Shown in pieces: positions 39,414 to 48,624 of a DNA stretch of 64,000 bases; position 1 is the stretch's first letter; every line of letters begins with the position of its first letter. The translations under genes and the position numbers were made by a program. Where the stretch lies: NCBI GenBank assembly GCA_002478885.1, contig DLKC01000026.1, positions 138,299 to 202,298 on the forward strand, given 5' to 3'. This stretch comes from Chitinophagaceae bacterium UBA7600 (GTDB lineage: Bacteria > Bacteroidota > Bacteroidia > Chitinophagales > Chitinophagaceae). Under the pieces are notes generated by a model. It worked only from the letters and a program-made list of their open reading frames with translations, made no database searches and was not told the DNA's origin.

Positions 39414-42179
39414 TCAAAATTTAATGTTATAAGTAACGTATGGAATAACTGTTCCAAATATGCTTAACTGGTACCCCTTTATACTGCCATTGTCCTGCAA
39501 AAAATAAACAGAGTACACATTTTTTCTAGCAGTCAGGTTATAAACTCCTACTGACCATGAATTATGCGTTTTCTGTTTCACTCTATGGTTACCGTAGATA
39601 TTAACAGAAATATCTATTCTGAAATAATCCGGAATCCTGAACTTGTTCCTGTCGGAATAATAGATACCAGCTGTTGTACCGGTGTTGAATACCGCCAGTG
39701 GCAATGTAATAGGTCTTCCTGTACTGTAAACTGTATTGAACGAAATATTATAACGATGCGAGAACTGGTAGTTGCTGATAAGGTTTACACTATGCGGCTT
39801 GTCAAAATTGGATGGATAATATTCGCCACGGTTTACGATCTCACCAGCAACGGGGTCGTCGGATTTCAATAGCGATCTTGAATAAGTATAACTAAACCAG
39901 CCATTCAATTTGCCCGCATTTTTTTTAATCAAAAACTCGGCGCCATAAGCCCTGCCCCTTGTAGAAATTACATCCGTCTCGATATGATGGTTTAGAACCA
40001 GGTTGGCGCCACTCCGGTAATCAAGATAATTTTTGGTCTGCTTATAGTATACTTCAACGGAAGTTTCTATAACATCGGATTTAAAGTTTCGATAATAACC
40101 GAGAGATAACTGGCTCCCTTTCTGAGGCTCAATATTCGGGTCGCTCAGTTTCCATATATCCGTTGGCGAAATGGAAGCCGTGTTACTCAGCATGTGAATA
40201 TATTGCTGCAGTGTATTAAAACTAAACTTAACAGATGAATTATCCGATAAACTATACCTGAGAGAAGCTCTTATTTCGGGAGCCATGTACGTTTTAATAA
40301 TTTCTCCCTTTGAAAAGGATTTTGTGCCGGTAATCGAAATGGTGTCTTTAGGAATACCAGCCTCATAGTAATTAACATCGTGAGGGCCTAGATAGTTGAA
40401 TATAGAATAGCGCAGACCGGCATTTACAGAAAGCTTTGAGGAAATGCTATACTGATCACCCACATAAACGGCGCTTTCCAATGCCTGCTCCGCCGGAACA
40501 TTATTAGCATCTATCAATGATTTATCGCCTTCCGGTTCCAGTGTTCCCGGGTGCAGCTTATAATAAATTGAATTGATTCCAAAATTAATGCTGTGTTTGC
40601 CGCCTGGCGAGTAAGTAAAATCTGATCTGAAATTAATCTGCGTGATCTTAAACCCAAGTTTAAAAGCAGTCACGGCATTGCTGCTGGAAGTAACAGAATA
40701 TTCATAGTGATCAATGCCGGCTGTAGTAACATTATAAAACTTGTTATTAAAAATATGCTTCCACTTCAAGTTAGCATTTTTATTGCCGTAAGAATACAAG
40801 GTATCGCCGTTTAGCCTGAACCGATCATTACTGAAGTAACCCGTCAGGTAAAGAGAGTTTTTCGAATTAAACTTATGAACAAGATGTATGGTAGCGTCGT
40901 AAAAATTTGCAGTACTTCCGCTGTAGGCACTTTCAGGTAATGCATTTAGTATCCAATTGGAATAGGTCGTTCTTACACTTGCAACCAACGAAGTCTTTTC
41001 CTTTTTTATCGGGCCCTCAATATAAAATTTGCCGGTAACCGGGCCAATGCCCGCAGACCCGGTCCACTTCTTTGTATTGCCGTCCAGCACATCAACGTCC
41101 AGCACTGACGATAACCTTCCACCATATTTTTCAGGTATGGCGCTTTTGTATAGCTCAATACCTTTCACCACATCAGGATTAAAGGCGGAAAAAAAGCCAA
41201 AGAGGTGCGATGAATTATAAACTGTGGCATCACTGAATAAAATCAAGTTCTGATCAACCGAACCGCCGCGTACATTAAAACCGTTGCTTGCCTCACCAAC
41301 AGAAGTAACCCCAGGTAAGGTTAGCACCACTTTTGAAATGTCGGCTTCACCGAACACCACAGGTATCTGCCTTATTGTTTTAATATTCACAATATTAGCG
41401 CCCATTTGCAAACTCCTGATATTAGAGGTGCGCTCAGCCTTTACCGTCACCGATTTCAAACTTGGAATATATACCTGCATGTCTATATTCAGCTCACCAT
41501 TGCCATTCAGCATAACCTGTCTTTTGGTTTCCTGCATGCCGGCACTGCTTATCTTAAGAACCCGGTACCCCGTCGGCAGTGTAAGCGAGAAATACCCGAA
41601 TTGATCTGTATTTACTCCTACCGAAGGCGTATCAACATAAACAGATGCTCCAATGATGGCCTCACCCGATCTGGCGTCTCTTACATAACCGGCGATAGTT
41701 GCATTGGGCTGGTTCGATTTTATGCCAACCTCGAATAATTTATTTTCAAAAGAAATCTGTAGCAGGCCAGTATCGCGTTTCTGGTAATCGACAAAAGACT
41801 CTTTTTCTCCACCAGAATCATTCGGGTTCCTGTAAACAAAAAAATTGCGCGGAAATTTTGTTTGAATCGAAAAACGCTTTGTTATGAAGATCCGGCCGGC
41901 AGCATCGATCGCGTAGTTAAGCCCTGTTCCCGCACAAACCGAATCGAGCAACTGCTCAATGGTAATGTGATTGGCAATCACCCTTATTTTTACGCTATCG
42001 GTTTCGTTCGCATCGAAGAAAAAATGATAAGGATACCCAGCTTCAACTTTATCAACGAACTGCTGAAAATTCAGGCCGCTGAAATCCGCGGTAATAGTTG
42101 CCGCGTTTTGCGAAAACGCAACCGGAGAAACCAAGACAGTTAATAACAGAACCAATATTGTTGAGCTGATTTTAACCAT
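39414..42179 (-). CDS. TonB-dependent receptor with STN and carboxypeptidase-like domains
   Basis: A 921-residue outer-membrane receptor. After the signal peptide (to about 24) comes a secretin/TonB short N-terminal (STN) domain (about 30-105, FSGLNFQQFVDKVEAGYPYH and ITIEQLLDSVCAGTGLNY), a carboxypeptidase-regulatory-like domain (about 160-245, IAGYVRDARSGEAIIGASVYV), a plug domain (about 255-370, DISKVVLTLPGVTSVGEASNG, FNVRGG, EKYGGRLSSVLDVDV) and the barrel. The STN domain usually signals to a FecR-type anti-sigma factor; none is encoded nearby. It heads the DUF4249 and macroglobulin genes and follows the 42181 gene by 1 bp, so all are cotranscribed. The substrate is unknown. Confidence 0.92.
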   Translation of the reverse strand: MVKISSTILVLLLTVLVSPVAFSQNAATITADFSGLNFQQFVDKVEAGYPYHFFFDANETDSVKIRVIANHITIEQLLDSVCAGTGLNYAIDAAGRIFITKRFSIQTKFPRNFFVYRNPNDSGGEKESFVDYQKRDTGLLQISFENKLFEVGIKSNQPNATIAGYVRDARSGEAIIGASVYVDTPSVGVNTDQFGYFSLTLPTGYRVLKISSAGMQETKRQVMLNGNGELNIDMQVYIPSLKSVTVKAERTSNIRSLQMGANIVNIKTIRQIPVVFGEADISKVVLTLPGVTSVGEASNGFNVRGGSVDQNLILFSDATVYNSSHLFGFFSAFNPDVVKGIELYKSAIPEKYGGRLSSVLDVDVLDGNTKKWTGSAGIGPVTGKFYIEGPIKKEKTSLVASVRTTYSNWILNALPESAYSGSTANFYDATIHLVHKFNSKNSLYLTGYFSNDRFRLNGDTLYSYGNKNANLKWKHIFNNKFYNVTTAGIDHYEYSVTSSSNAVTAFKLGFKITQINFRSDFTYSPGGKHSINFGINSIYYKLHPGTLEPEGDKSLIDANNVPAEQALESAVYVGDQYSISSKLSVNAGLRYSIFNYLGPHDVNYYEAGIPKDTISITGTKSFSKGEIIKTYMAPEIRASLRYSLSDNSSVKFSFNTLQQYIHMLSNTASISPTDIWKLSDPNIEPQKGSQLSLGYYRNFKSDVIETSVEVYYKQTKNYLDYRSGANLVLNHHIETDVISTRGRAYGAEFLIKKNAGKLNGWFSYTYSRSLLKSDDPVAGEIVNRGEYYPSNFDKPHSVNLISNYQFSHRYNISFNTVYSTGRPITLPLAVFNTGTTAGIYYSDRNKFRIPDYFRIDISVNIYGNHRVKQKTHNSWSVGVYNLTARKNVYSVYFLQDNGSIKGYQLSIFGTVIPYVTYNIKF

Positions 42180-42180
42180 A

Positions 42181-42906
42181 TTATTTTTTCACTTCATCAT
42201 AATAAGCTGCGACGGCAGCCACGGCTGCTTCAAAATGCTTTTTAAAATCGAGGTTGCCTGAGCGAATAAAATTTTTCAGGTCTTGCTTCTTGTCACTTAA
42301 GACACTCATAATAGATCTCTCGTTGCCAACCTCCATTAATTTGCCAGCCTTTTGAATATAATAACTATTGTATTGAATATACCTTGTAACGTTATCTTCC
42401 ACCTTACCAATGGACTGAGGCAACTTCCTGCGCTTCGCAAAAACTTTTATGCTGCCGGAATACAATTCTTCATAAAACCCGGTTTTACCAGGCGCCAGCG
42501 AGTCTGCGGCAATAAGTACACCGATAAACCTGTGCCCCCCTAAAACAAAATAGCTCACCTTATCACCGATGAGGGCAATCTTATAATTTTTGCCGTAGTC
42601 AAGTATCACCAATTCATCGCTCACCAGGTCGTATTGCATGGGCACTTTATCATAAAAGTTATTGTCATACAAAACAGATCCTGTAAATAAATTTTCGCTT
42701 TCAAAGTAAGGGAATCCTTGTATGTTGTGGCCTTTGTTTGCATATTCACTGCCGGTGTACAATTGTAAATTTTGCTTCATCACAGTGTCGTAATAGGCAA
42801 CAACTGCACTATCCTTCCTGGCGGCAGCCGGCAAAGACACCCTTTGAGCATATGTTTGTTGAAAGCAGCAAACGCATAGTATAGCAACAATCGTGATTAG
42901 TCTCAT
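42181..42906 (-). CDS. Exported protein of unknown function, first gene of the receptor operon
   Basis: A 241-residue protein with a signal peptide (MRLITIVAILCVCCFQQTYAQ) and no lipobox Cys in position. The mature part contains ENLFTGSVLYDNNFYDKVPMQYDLVSDELVILDYGKNYKI, which resembles the small exported proteins that precede Bacteroidota TonB-dependent receptors, and a C-terminal KHFEAAVAAVAAYYDE helix. The stop codon is only 1 bp from the receptor start, so it shares the transcript. It may help assemble or control the receptor (inference). I cannot name the family. Confidence 0.75.
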   Translation of the reverse strand: MRLITIVAILCVCCFQQTYAQRVSLPAAARKDSAVVAYYDTVMKQNLQLYTGSEYANKGHNIQGFPYFESENLFTGSVLYDNNFYDKVPMQYDLVSDELVILDYGKNYKIALIGDKVSYFVLGGHRFIGVLIAADSLAPGKTGFYEELYSGSIKVFAKRRKLPQSIGKVEDNVTRYIQYNSYYIQKAGKLMEVGNERSIMSVLSDKKQDLKNFIRSGNLDFKKHFEAAVAAVAAYYDEVKK

Positions 42907-43039
42907 GCAGATTTTATCTCGTCAAGCAATCAAAAAAACAGTGAGTATATTTTAAAGATAAGTGCCCGACCTACCACGAACAAATTAATTTGATGACTGG
43001 CAAGAGGTTATATGTGCCCAACAGCAGGTCATAATCAGG

Positions 43040-43130
43040 CTTTATTTGCGTCGCACTCTTGTACTGCATATCACTATGCAGCACATAGATTCATCGTACA
43101 AAAGTGCGACGCAACAGGCGATGCCATTAA
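43040..43130. repeat. Inverted pair of dispersed repeats (cores 43045-43056 and 43104-43115)
   Basis: TTTGCGTCGCACTCTTGTAC and, 40 bp further on, GTACAAAAGTGCGACGCAAC followed by GATGCC. Outside cores face each other so that the GTAC ends lie inside the loop, the general arrangement of all inverted pairs in the window. It fills the gap between the GH65 gene end and the start of the receptor operon. Confidence 0.85.
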
Positions 43131-43179
43131 ATACCACAGTTGGCATCCATAAAAATGCTTCAGCTGATAGCTGCACGAA

Positions 43180-45207
43180 TTATTTAACCGTGTATGTTTT
43201 TTTATCGGGGCCAATGCCTTTGAGCGTTACAGACTTCCACCCGGCAGGCAATGTTGTCTTTATTTGTGTAATGCCTTTTGTTGTTATGTCTACCCCCCCA
43301 AAGCCCATCATAACGCATTGCAGAATGCCGCCTGCGCCTGTTGCAAAATAAGGGTTGGTGCCGCCTTTTGTTTCTGCAATAACACGGAACGGCGGGTTAA
43401 GATTGGGCACATATGAGTCTTTGAAAAAATGAGCCGCCTTGTCAGCATCGCCGATGCGTGAATAAAGCAAAGCAAAGATTGCCTGCGTCATTGCGGGAGT
43501 TCCTTCATTCGGCACTCGTGTACTGTAATAGTCGAGGTCTCGTTTCACTTGTGCTGGATCGGTAATTTCTTTCAATGGGTAAGCGAGCAAATTAACATCG
43601 CCCTGTTTAATGCCCTCCCCGCTGTACGCTGCATGTTCTTTTGTTACCCCGTCGGCGAATTTTAAAATGGGAATGTTGTCTGCCACCTGCTTCCAATCTG
43701 GATTGGGAATGAGACCAAGCAATTTCGCCGCTTCTGTTGCGGCATTCAGGTTTGCTTTTGCGGCGGCATTGGTGAAAGCATTATTATCTACATTTTCGGC
43801 CCACTCATCAGCAGCCACCACGTTTTTTATATCATATCTACCGGGGCCGTTTCTTTCCACGCGGCTTGCCCAGAAATCAGCAGTAGCCTGTAACAAAGGC
43901 CAGCCTTTTTCTTTCAACCAATCTTTGTCTTGTGTAACGCAATAATAGTTCCACGCAGCCATTCCAACATCAGCGGTAATGTGGTGCTCAAACGGGCCAC
44001 TCAAAGCCCAAACCGGTGTTTCTTCAACGCCGGTCTCTGCACTCTCCCATGGAAACATGGCACCTTTATAACCATGCGAAAAAGCGTTTCTTTTTGCAGC
44101 ATCAAGCCGTTGATAACGATACTCAATAAGACTTTTTGCCAACTCGGGATGCAGCACCAGCAGAGATGGAAACATCCACAGGTCTGTGTCCCAAAATACG
44201 TGGCCGTTATAGCCGAGGCCGCTTAACCCCATCGGAGATAAAGAATAGGCCGTGCCTTCTCTTGTGAAAGAGTAAAGATGGTACATCATACTGTGTACGT
44301 CTTGCTGCGCCTGTGCATCGCCTTCGATTACGATATCGCTTTTCCACAAACTGTCCCACGCTTTATTGTGAAAGCTTATGAGGCGTTCGCGGCCTTCCAG
44401 CTTAGCGAAAATAGTCATGCGCTCGGCCTCGTTCAAGGGATCAGCGTGCTGTGCAGAAGTAATGGAAGAACCGGCAATAGAGAATCGATAGGTTTCACCG
44501 GCCTTTATAGTCCTGGAAAATTTCATCAGGTGCATGTTATTGTCCCACATTTCATGTATCACACGCGGCTCCTGGCCATGTGGTTCGCTAAAAAGAAAAG
44601 TATTTGATGCACACATGAGCAATTTTCCAGTCGGGCTTTTTGCGGAAGAAGTAAGCAGGCTTATAACTACATGCGGACGATCGATCTCGTTGTAATAATT
44701 CTGCACGTCGCGCAGTGCGTCGGGCGCCTCCATCACGCTGGCGCCGCCGATAATAATATCTTTTTTTGCCGTGATTTCAATATCCATCAAAACAGTAAAA
44801 GGCAAATGACGCAAAGAGTAGTAGGTGCTTTTTACAGACGCCTTATCACCAAAATCAAATGCACTGGTAAAGCCGCCATGTTGCATATCCAACTGCTGCT
44901 GAAAATTGGAAACAGATTTTCCATCGACCCTTTTGCCGTCAATATCCAGCGTCATATTCAGGAGGTTGAAGCTGCGTAAGAAATTGCTCACCCGCCCACG
45001 GCCGTATTGGTCGTAAGCACCGGCAAGTACAACATCCTTTACTTTAAATGGCTCAGGCGACGAAACAATTCCGATCATTCCATTGGCTACGGTAATGCCG
45101 TAATAATTTGCGGCATCGACCTTTCCGGCCTTAATAGTCCAAGGATCCTGGCCAAAAGAAAATCGTATAATACACAGAAGCAAAGCAGCAAGCAATATCT
45201 TTTTCAT
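43180..45207 (-). CDS. Exported glycoside hydrolase family 65 (kojibiose/trehalose-type) hydrolase
   Basis: A 675-residue exported GH65 enzyme with a signal peptide (to about 20), a beta-sandwich N-domain, a helical linker and an (alpha/alpha)6 catalytic barrel. FWDTDLWMFPSLLVLHPELA and AMFPWESAETGVEETP are characteristic, and the general acid is Glu468 in AADEWAENVDNNAFTN, matching the DE(Y/W) of GH65. GH65 phosphorylases have a phosphate site; Bacteroidota secreted members close to this one act as hydrolases on alpha-linked glucosides such as kojibiose. I cannot assign the linkage. The gene stands alone between repeats and may complement the cytoplasmic trehalase. Confidence 0.87.
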   Translation of the reverse strand: MKKILLAALLLCIIRFSFGQDPWTIKAGKVDAANYYGITVANGMIGIVSSPEPFKVKDVVLAGAYDQYGRGRVSNFLRSFNLLNMTLDIDGKRVDGKSVSNFQQQLDMQHGGFTSAFDFGDKASVKSTYYSLRHLPFTVLMDIEITAKKDIIIGGASVMEAPDALRDVQNYYNEIDRPHVVISLLTSSAKSPTGKLLMCASNTFLFSEPHGQEPRVIHEMWDNNMHLMKFSRTIKAGETYRFSIAGSSITSAQHADPLNEAERMTIFAKLEGRERLISFHNKAWDSLWKSDIVIEGDAQAQQDVHSMMYHLYSFTREGTAYSLSPMGLSGLGYNGHVFWDTDLWMFPSLLVLHPELAKSLIEYRYQRLDAAKRNAFSHGYKGAMFPWESAETGVEETPVWALSGPFEHHITADVGMAAWNYYCVTQDKDWLKEKGWPLLQATADFWASRVERNGPGRYDIKNVVAADEWAENVDNNAFTNAAAKANLNAATEAAKLLGLIPNPDWKQVADNIPILKFADGVTKEHAAYSGEGIKQGDVNLLAYPLKEITDPAQVKRDLDYYSTRVPNEGTPAMTQAIFALLYSRIGDADKAAHFFKDSYVPNLNPPFRVIAETKGGTNPYFATGAGGILQCVMMGFGGVDITTKGITQIKTTLPAGWKSVTLKGIGPDKKTYTVK

Positions 45208-45595
45208 ACATGCACGTTTAGCAGTGAACGGCTAATTTACGCATGTTTAATTGACCATTATTTTTTTGTATTCCGGCTTTAGCGCTGCTATTTGGCTTTG
45301 GTTGTGTCACTCACTTATACTGCAGAATACAAATCGGCAAAACAGCAGCTTGAAAGTGGCTAAGCATATTATAACTATGTAAGTCACTTTCGGGCTTTTC
45401 CTTTGCTCACCTGCGGACCGTTGTACAAGAGTGCGACGCAACAGAAGCCGCCAATTACACCTGAGCCGGGCAACAAAAACTAATTTTCATCATCTATATG
45501 ATTAATCTGTAAATTTATTCGGCAGTAAACCCAACACTATTTATCCAGTATGCTTCCTTCAAAAACATATCCAATAAACTTAGCCAGAAAAACCG
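45208..45595. repeat. Gap with inverted pair of dispersed repeats (cores 45301-45314 and 45431-45442)
   Basis: The left arm is the reverse of variant B (GTTGTGTCACTCAC), and the right arm is variant A (GTACAAGAGTGCGACGCAAC), followed by GCCGGGCAACAAAAAC. The arms can still pair: GTTGTGT with ACGCAAC (one G-U) and CACTC with GAGTG, leaving a 2-nt bulge. The 388-bp gap otherwise shows no gene; it holds the divergent promoters of the GH65 and kinase genes. Confidence 0.75.
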
Positions 45596-47320
45596 ATGTC
45601 TAACTACAAATCTATTTTTAACCTGAATTATATCGATGACAACAAACTTGTGCAGGTCCGCGGCCTTGCATTTTCGGTATTCGCGTTTACGGCAACACTC
45701 ACAGCTCTTGTAATTGACCTTTTTCTGCACATGTATGTAGTTGCGCTACTCGTGGGCATTACGTCGCTGGCGTTTCTTTCATGCATATGGTTTTGCCTCA
45801 CAGGCAAACTCACTTATTTTAAATTAACTGTTACATTGTTCATCAACGGGCTTATTTTTTTACTCAGTTATGCGCAGGGGCGGGAGACATTTGTGTTTCT
45901 TTACTACATACCTTTTATTTTTTGTATTGCCTTTATAATGGATAGCAAAAAAAAGTATGACCCCGAATTATTCTTCTACGTAATCTTTTCCTGCTGCTGT
46001 GCATTTTTAAGCGTACTGTTTTCGCCGCAGCAGGGCAACTGGCAACTGATAGACAGGGAAAAGATACCTACCATTTTTCTTATAAACGTTTCCATCACCA
46101 TTGCCATAACAGCTTTGTGCTCTCTTTCGATTATTTATTCTGACCGCTTTTTTCGCGATATACTTAACAGGAAAATAAATAAGGCGGAGATGGCGAGTAT
46201 TCTGAAAAACAGGTTTCTTTCTGGCACGAGCCACGAATTGAGAACAGCAATTAATGGCGTAACCAGCGCATCGTATATGCTGCAATCGCAACAGCATCTG
46301 CAGGAGCAGGAAGAGCAGTTCAGAATTTTAAAATATTGTGCCGATCACATGATCAATATCGTGAATGAAATACTTGACTTCGATAAGATTGTTGCGGGCA
46401 AACTGGAGTTGTACCCACGTGTTTTTAATATAAGCAAGTTATTACACGAGGCTCCATTACCTTTTATTGAGACCATTCGTGAAAAAAAGATTTCATTCAA
46501 AATTGAGATTGACAAAAATCTCGACAACCGTTATGTAATAGGTGATGATTTCAGAATTATACAGGTTATTAATAACCTACTCGGTAACGCGGTAAAATTT
46601 ACAGAAAAAGGCGCAATACAACTTACGGCAAGACTAATGGAGGAAGACGAGAGCGACATAAAATTATACGTATCGGTAAGCGATACGGGCATTGGCATTG
46701 CCGAAGAAAACATAGATAAAATATTTTCTGAATACTGGCAGGTTTATAACGATAAAACGCTCACCAACAGGGGCACAGGGCTTGGTCTGAGTATTTCGAA
46801 AAACATACTGCAGCTTTTTAAAAGTTACCTGAAGGTGAGCAGCACACAGGGCGAAGGCAGTATTTTCTCTTTCTGTATCGACCTTAACAAGGTTTCTTTT
46901 GCGCATATACCTACTCCAAACGTTGAAGCACCTGTAAGCCATCTTGAAAACATGCAGGTGCTTATCGCCGAAGACGATCCCGTAAACATGATGGTGGCAA
47001 CCAAAATTCTCGAATCGAGAAAAGCCGTCGTGTACAAAGCGACAAACGGGCAGGAAGTATTGGATCAGCTACAAAAAGTGAGTAAAATAGATTTTGTGCT
47101 GATGGACCTTGAGATGCCGGTGATGACCGGTTACGAAGCCATTTGCCAAATCAGGGAAAAATACCCCTTGCTGCCGGTTATTGCCTTTACCGCGGCAATA
47201 ATGGATAAACATTTTGAATCGCAACTATTAAAATCTGGCTTTAACGCCTGTATTGCAAAGCCATTTAAACCTGATAGTTTTTTCTCCAGGATTAATGATA
47301 TAATGGCCACGAAGTCATAA
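45596..47320 (+). CDS. Hybrid sensor histidine kinase / response regulator
   Basis: A 574-residue inner-membrane kinase. About six hydrophobic helices fill residues 25-185, without an obvious periplasmic sensor domain. HisKA begins at about 203 with phospho-acceptor His213 in SGTSHELRTAINGV. HATPase has VINNLLGNAVKFTEKG, DTGIGI and GTGLGLSI. A C-terminal receiver (about 450-570) carries VLIAEDDPVN, acceptor Asp504 in FVLMDLEMPVMTG, and the Lys of CIAKPF. There is no DNA-binding output, so phosphate probably passes on to a separate partner. The 7MR-like helical N-terminus would sense a membrane or soluble signal. Confidence 0.92.
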   Translation: MSNYKSIFNLNYIDDNKLVQVRGLAFSVFAFTATLTALVIDLFLHMYVVALLVGITSLAFLSCIWFCLTGKLTYFKLTVTLFINGLIFLLSYAQGRETFVFLYYIPFIFCIAFIMDSKKKYDPELFFYVIFSCCCAFLSVLFSPQQGNWQLIDREKIPTIFLINVSITIAITALCSLSIIYSDRFFRDILNRKINKAEMASILKNRFLSGTSHELRTAINGVTSASYMLQSQQHLQEQEEQFRILKYCADHMINIVNEILDFDKIVAGKLELYPRVFNISKLLHEAPLPFIETIREKKISFKIEIDKNLDNRYVIGDDFRIIQVINNLLGNAVKFTEKGAIQLTARLMEEDESDIKLYVSVSDTGIGIAEENIDKIFSEYWQVYNDKTLTNRGTGLGLSISKNILQLFKSYLKVSSTQGEGSIFSFCIDLNKVSFAHIPTPNVEAPVSHLENMQVLIAEDDPVNMMVATKILESRKAVVYKATNGQEVLDQLQKVSKIDFVLMDLEMPVMTGYEAICQIREKYPLLPVIAFTAAIMDKHFESQLLKSGFNACIAKPFKPDSFFSRINDIMATKS

Positions 47321-47413
47321 CGCCGCAAACGCCGGCTGATTTATTTTTAAGCGGCTTTAAACCAGCACATCCAAACAAAATCATAACAGCTTTGCCCAAA
47401 AACCATTACAGCT

Positions 47414-47432
47414 TATTTGTTATTTTGCGTGC
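47414..47432 (+). promoter_or_regulatory. Promoter of the first SRPBCC/GyrI-like gene
   Basis: TATTTGTTATTTTGCGTGC. The same 19 nt with one difference lies before the paralogue at 55966. The TAtTTTG part resembles the Bacteroidota -7 box with one base less. Confidence 0.6.
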
Positions 47433-47448
47433 CTGTAAATAAAATTGA

Positions 47449-48384
47449 ATGAAGAAATTAGTGTTCGTATTAGTCTCAATGATTATACTGGCTGTTATTT
47501 GTATCTATGTTTTTATCCCTGGCACAATCAATGTATCTAAAATTGCCATTTCCCCAAGCACTGAAAATGGAACAGAACGAATGCTTGCCGACCAATCATC
47601 ATGGATTAAATGGTGGCCTTCCAAAACCAGCGATGGTAACAACCGATATTACCTGAACGATTATTCTTTCTCCACGAACAGGCGTGTTGGCGACGATATA
47701 GAGATCATCATCACCAATAAACAAGATAGTGTTGCAAGCGTCGTGAATGTTGTGCCCAAAGGCACCGACTCGGCCATATTTACGTGGAAATGCAAGCTTG
47801 AAACAAACTTAAATCCATTCAACAGGTTAATGCTTTATTTCAAAGCTTCCGATATAAAAAAGAGTATGGATGAAATAACACCAAGCCTTTTGACATTCTG
47901 TTCAAACCAGGAAAACGTTTATGGTTTTAAAATAACCATGGACGTAATGACAGACACGTTGCTTATCACTTATAAAGCAGGTGTAAACGAATATCCCGAT
48001 ACAAAATATATTTACGGTTACATCGACCAGTTAAAAACATACGCTGCTTCGCAGGGAGCCATACAAACTGGCACACCGCTCATTCACCTTGAACAAATGG
48101 ACAGCTCGCTTTACGGCCTGATGGTCGCTATCCCAATCGATAGGGAAATAAAAAGCCACGATGATTTTATTTTTAAACACATGCCGCATGACAACCTTCT
48201 CGTGTCGCCAGAAATAAAAGGCGGCGTAAATGAAGTGGCAAAAGCATACCGGTCGATGGTTAATTATATGACCGACTACCAACGCATTTCTCCCGGCATT
48301 TCTTTCATGTCGTTTATAACTGACAGGGCCAACGAACCCGATTCTTTTAAATGGCGCACAAAAATTCTTTACCCTGTTTTTTAG
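47449..48384 (+). CDS. Membrane-anchored SRPBCC/GyrI-like protein
   Basis: A 311-residue protein with one N-terminal transmembrane helix (about 4-23), then a first domain carrying SSWIKWWPSK and LNDYSFSTNRRVGDDIEII, which resembles the SRPBCC (polyketide-cyclase-like) fold with its start near residue 40, and a C-terminal domain (about 200-310) with SSLYGLMVAIPIDREI, MPHDNLLVSPEIKGGVNEVAKAY and the KTILYPVF ending. The last part fits GyrI-like/AraC effector-binding domains. Such proteins bind small hydrophobic ligands. It is paralogous to 55966. It is separated from the FG-GAP gene, which is convergent, by a dispersed-repeat pair. Confidence 0.7.
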   Translation: MKKLVFVLVSMIILAVICIYVFIPGTINVSKIAISPSTENGTERMLADQSSWIKWWPSKTSDGNNRYYLNDYSFSTNRRVGDDIEIIITNKQDSVASVVNVVPKGTDSAIFTWKCKLETNLNPFNRLMLYFKASDIKKSMDEITPSLLTFCSNQENVYGFKITMDVMTDTLLITYKAGVNEYPDTKYIYGYIDQLKTYAASQGAIQTGTPLIHLEQMDSSLYGLMVAIPIDREIKSHDDFIFKHMPHDNLLVSPEIKGGVNEVAKAYRSMVNYMTDYQRISPGISFMSFITDRANEPDSFKWRTKILYPVF

Positions 48385-48439
48385 TGCCGCTTTTTATGTA
48401 AGATTATTTTTGATGCCCGGCAGCCATGCACGCATGAAG

Positions 48440-48600
48440 CATTGTTGCGTCGCACACTTGTACGCCAGAACAGGCATGAGTTTTTATTACTTATTCATTC
48501 AGTTTCTTCCAGAGATTGCTTTTACATGAGCGCTTCATTTAACCAGCAGCTCACAGCCCGACAGTGCAAGTGAGTGACACAACCGGCGACGCCACGAAGC
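48440..48600. repeat. Inverted pair of dispersed repeats (cores 48444-48455 and 48570-48583)
   Basis: A left arm TGCCCGGC, CATTGTTGCGTCGCACACTTGTAC in reverse orientation and a right arm GTGCAAGTGAGTGACACAAC (variant B). It lies between the convergent SRPBCC and FG-GAP genes. Confidence 0.8.
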
Positions 48601-48624
48601 TCAAAAGTCGGTTACCTTTTGCTT

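Noticed and set aside
39414..42179. A FecI/FecR cassette tied to the STN receptor
   Set aside because: No sigma or anti-sigma gene lies in or next to the operon; the sigma factor at 7153 is 30 kb away with its own partner.
43180..45207. Naming the GH65 enzyme a phosphorylase or fixing its second catalytic Glu
   Set aside because: The general acid at 468 is clear, but the position of a second Glu does not line up well with the known hydrolase by eye, so only a GH65 hydrolase-type call is made.
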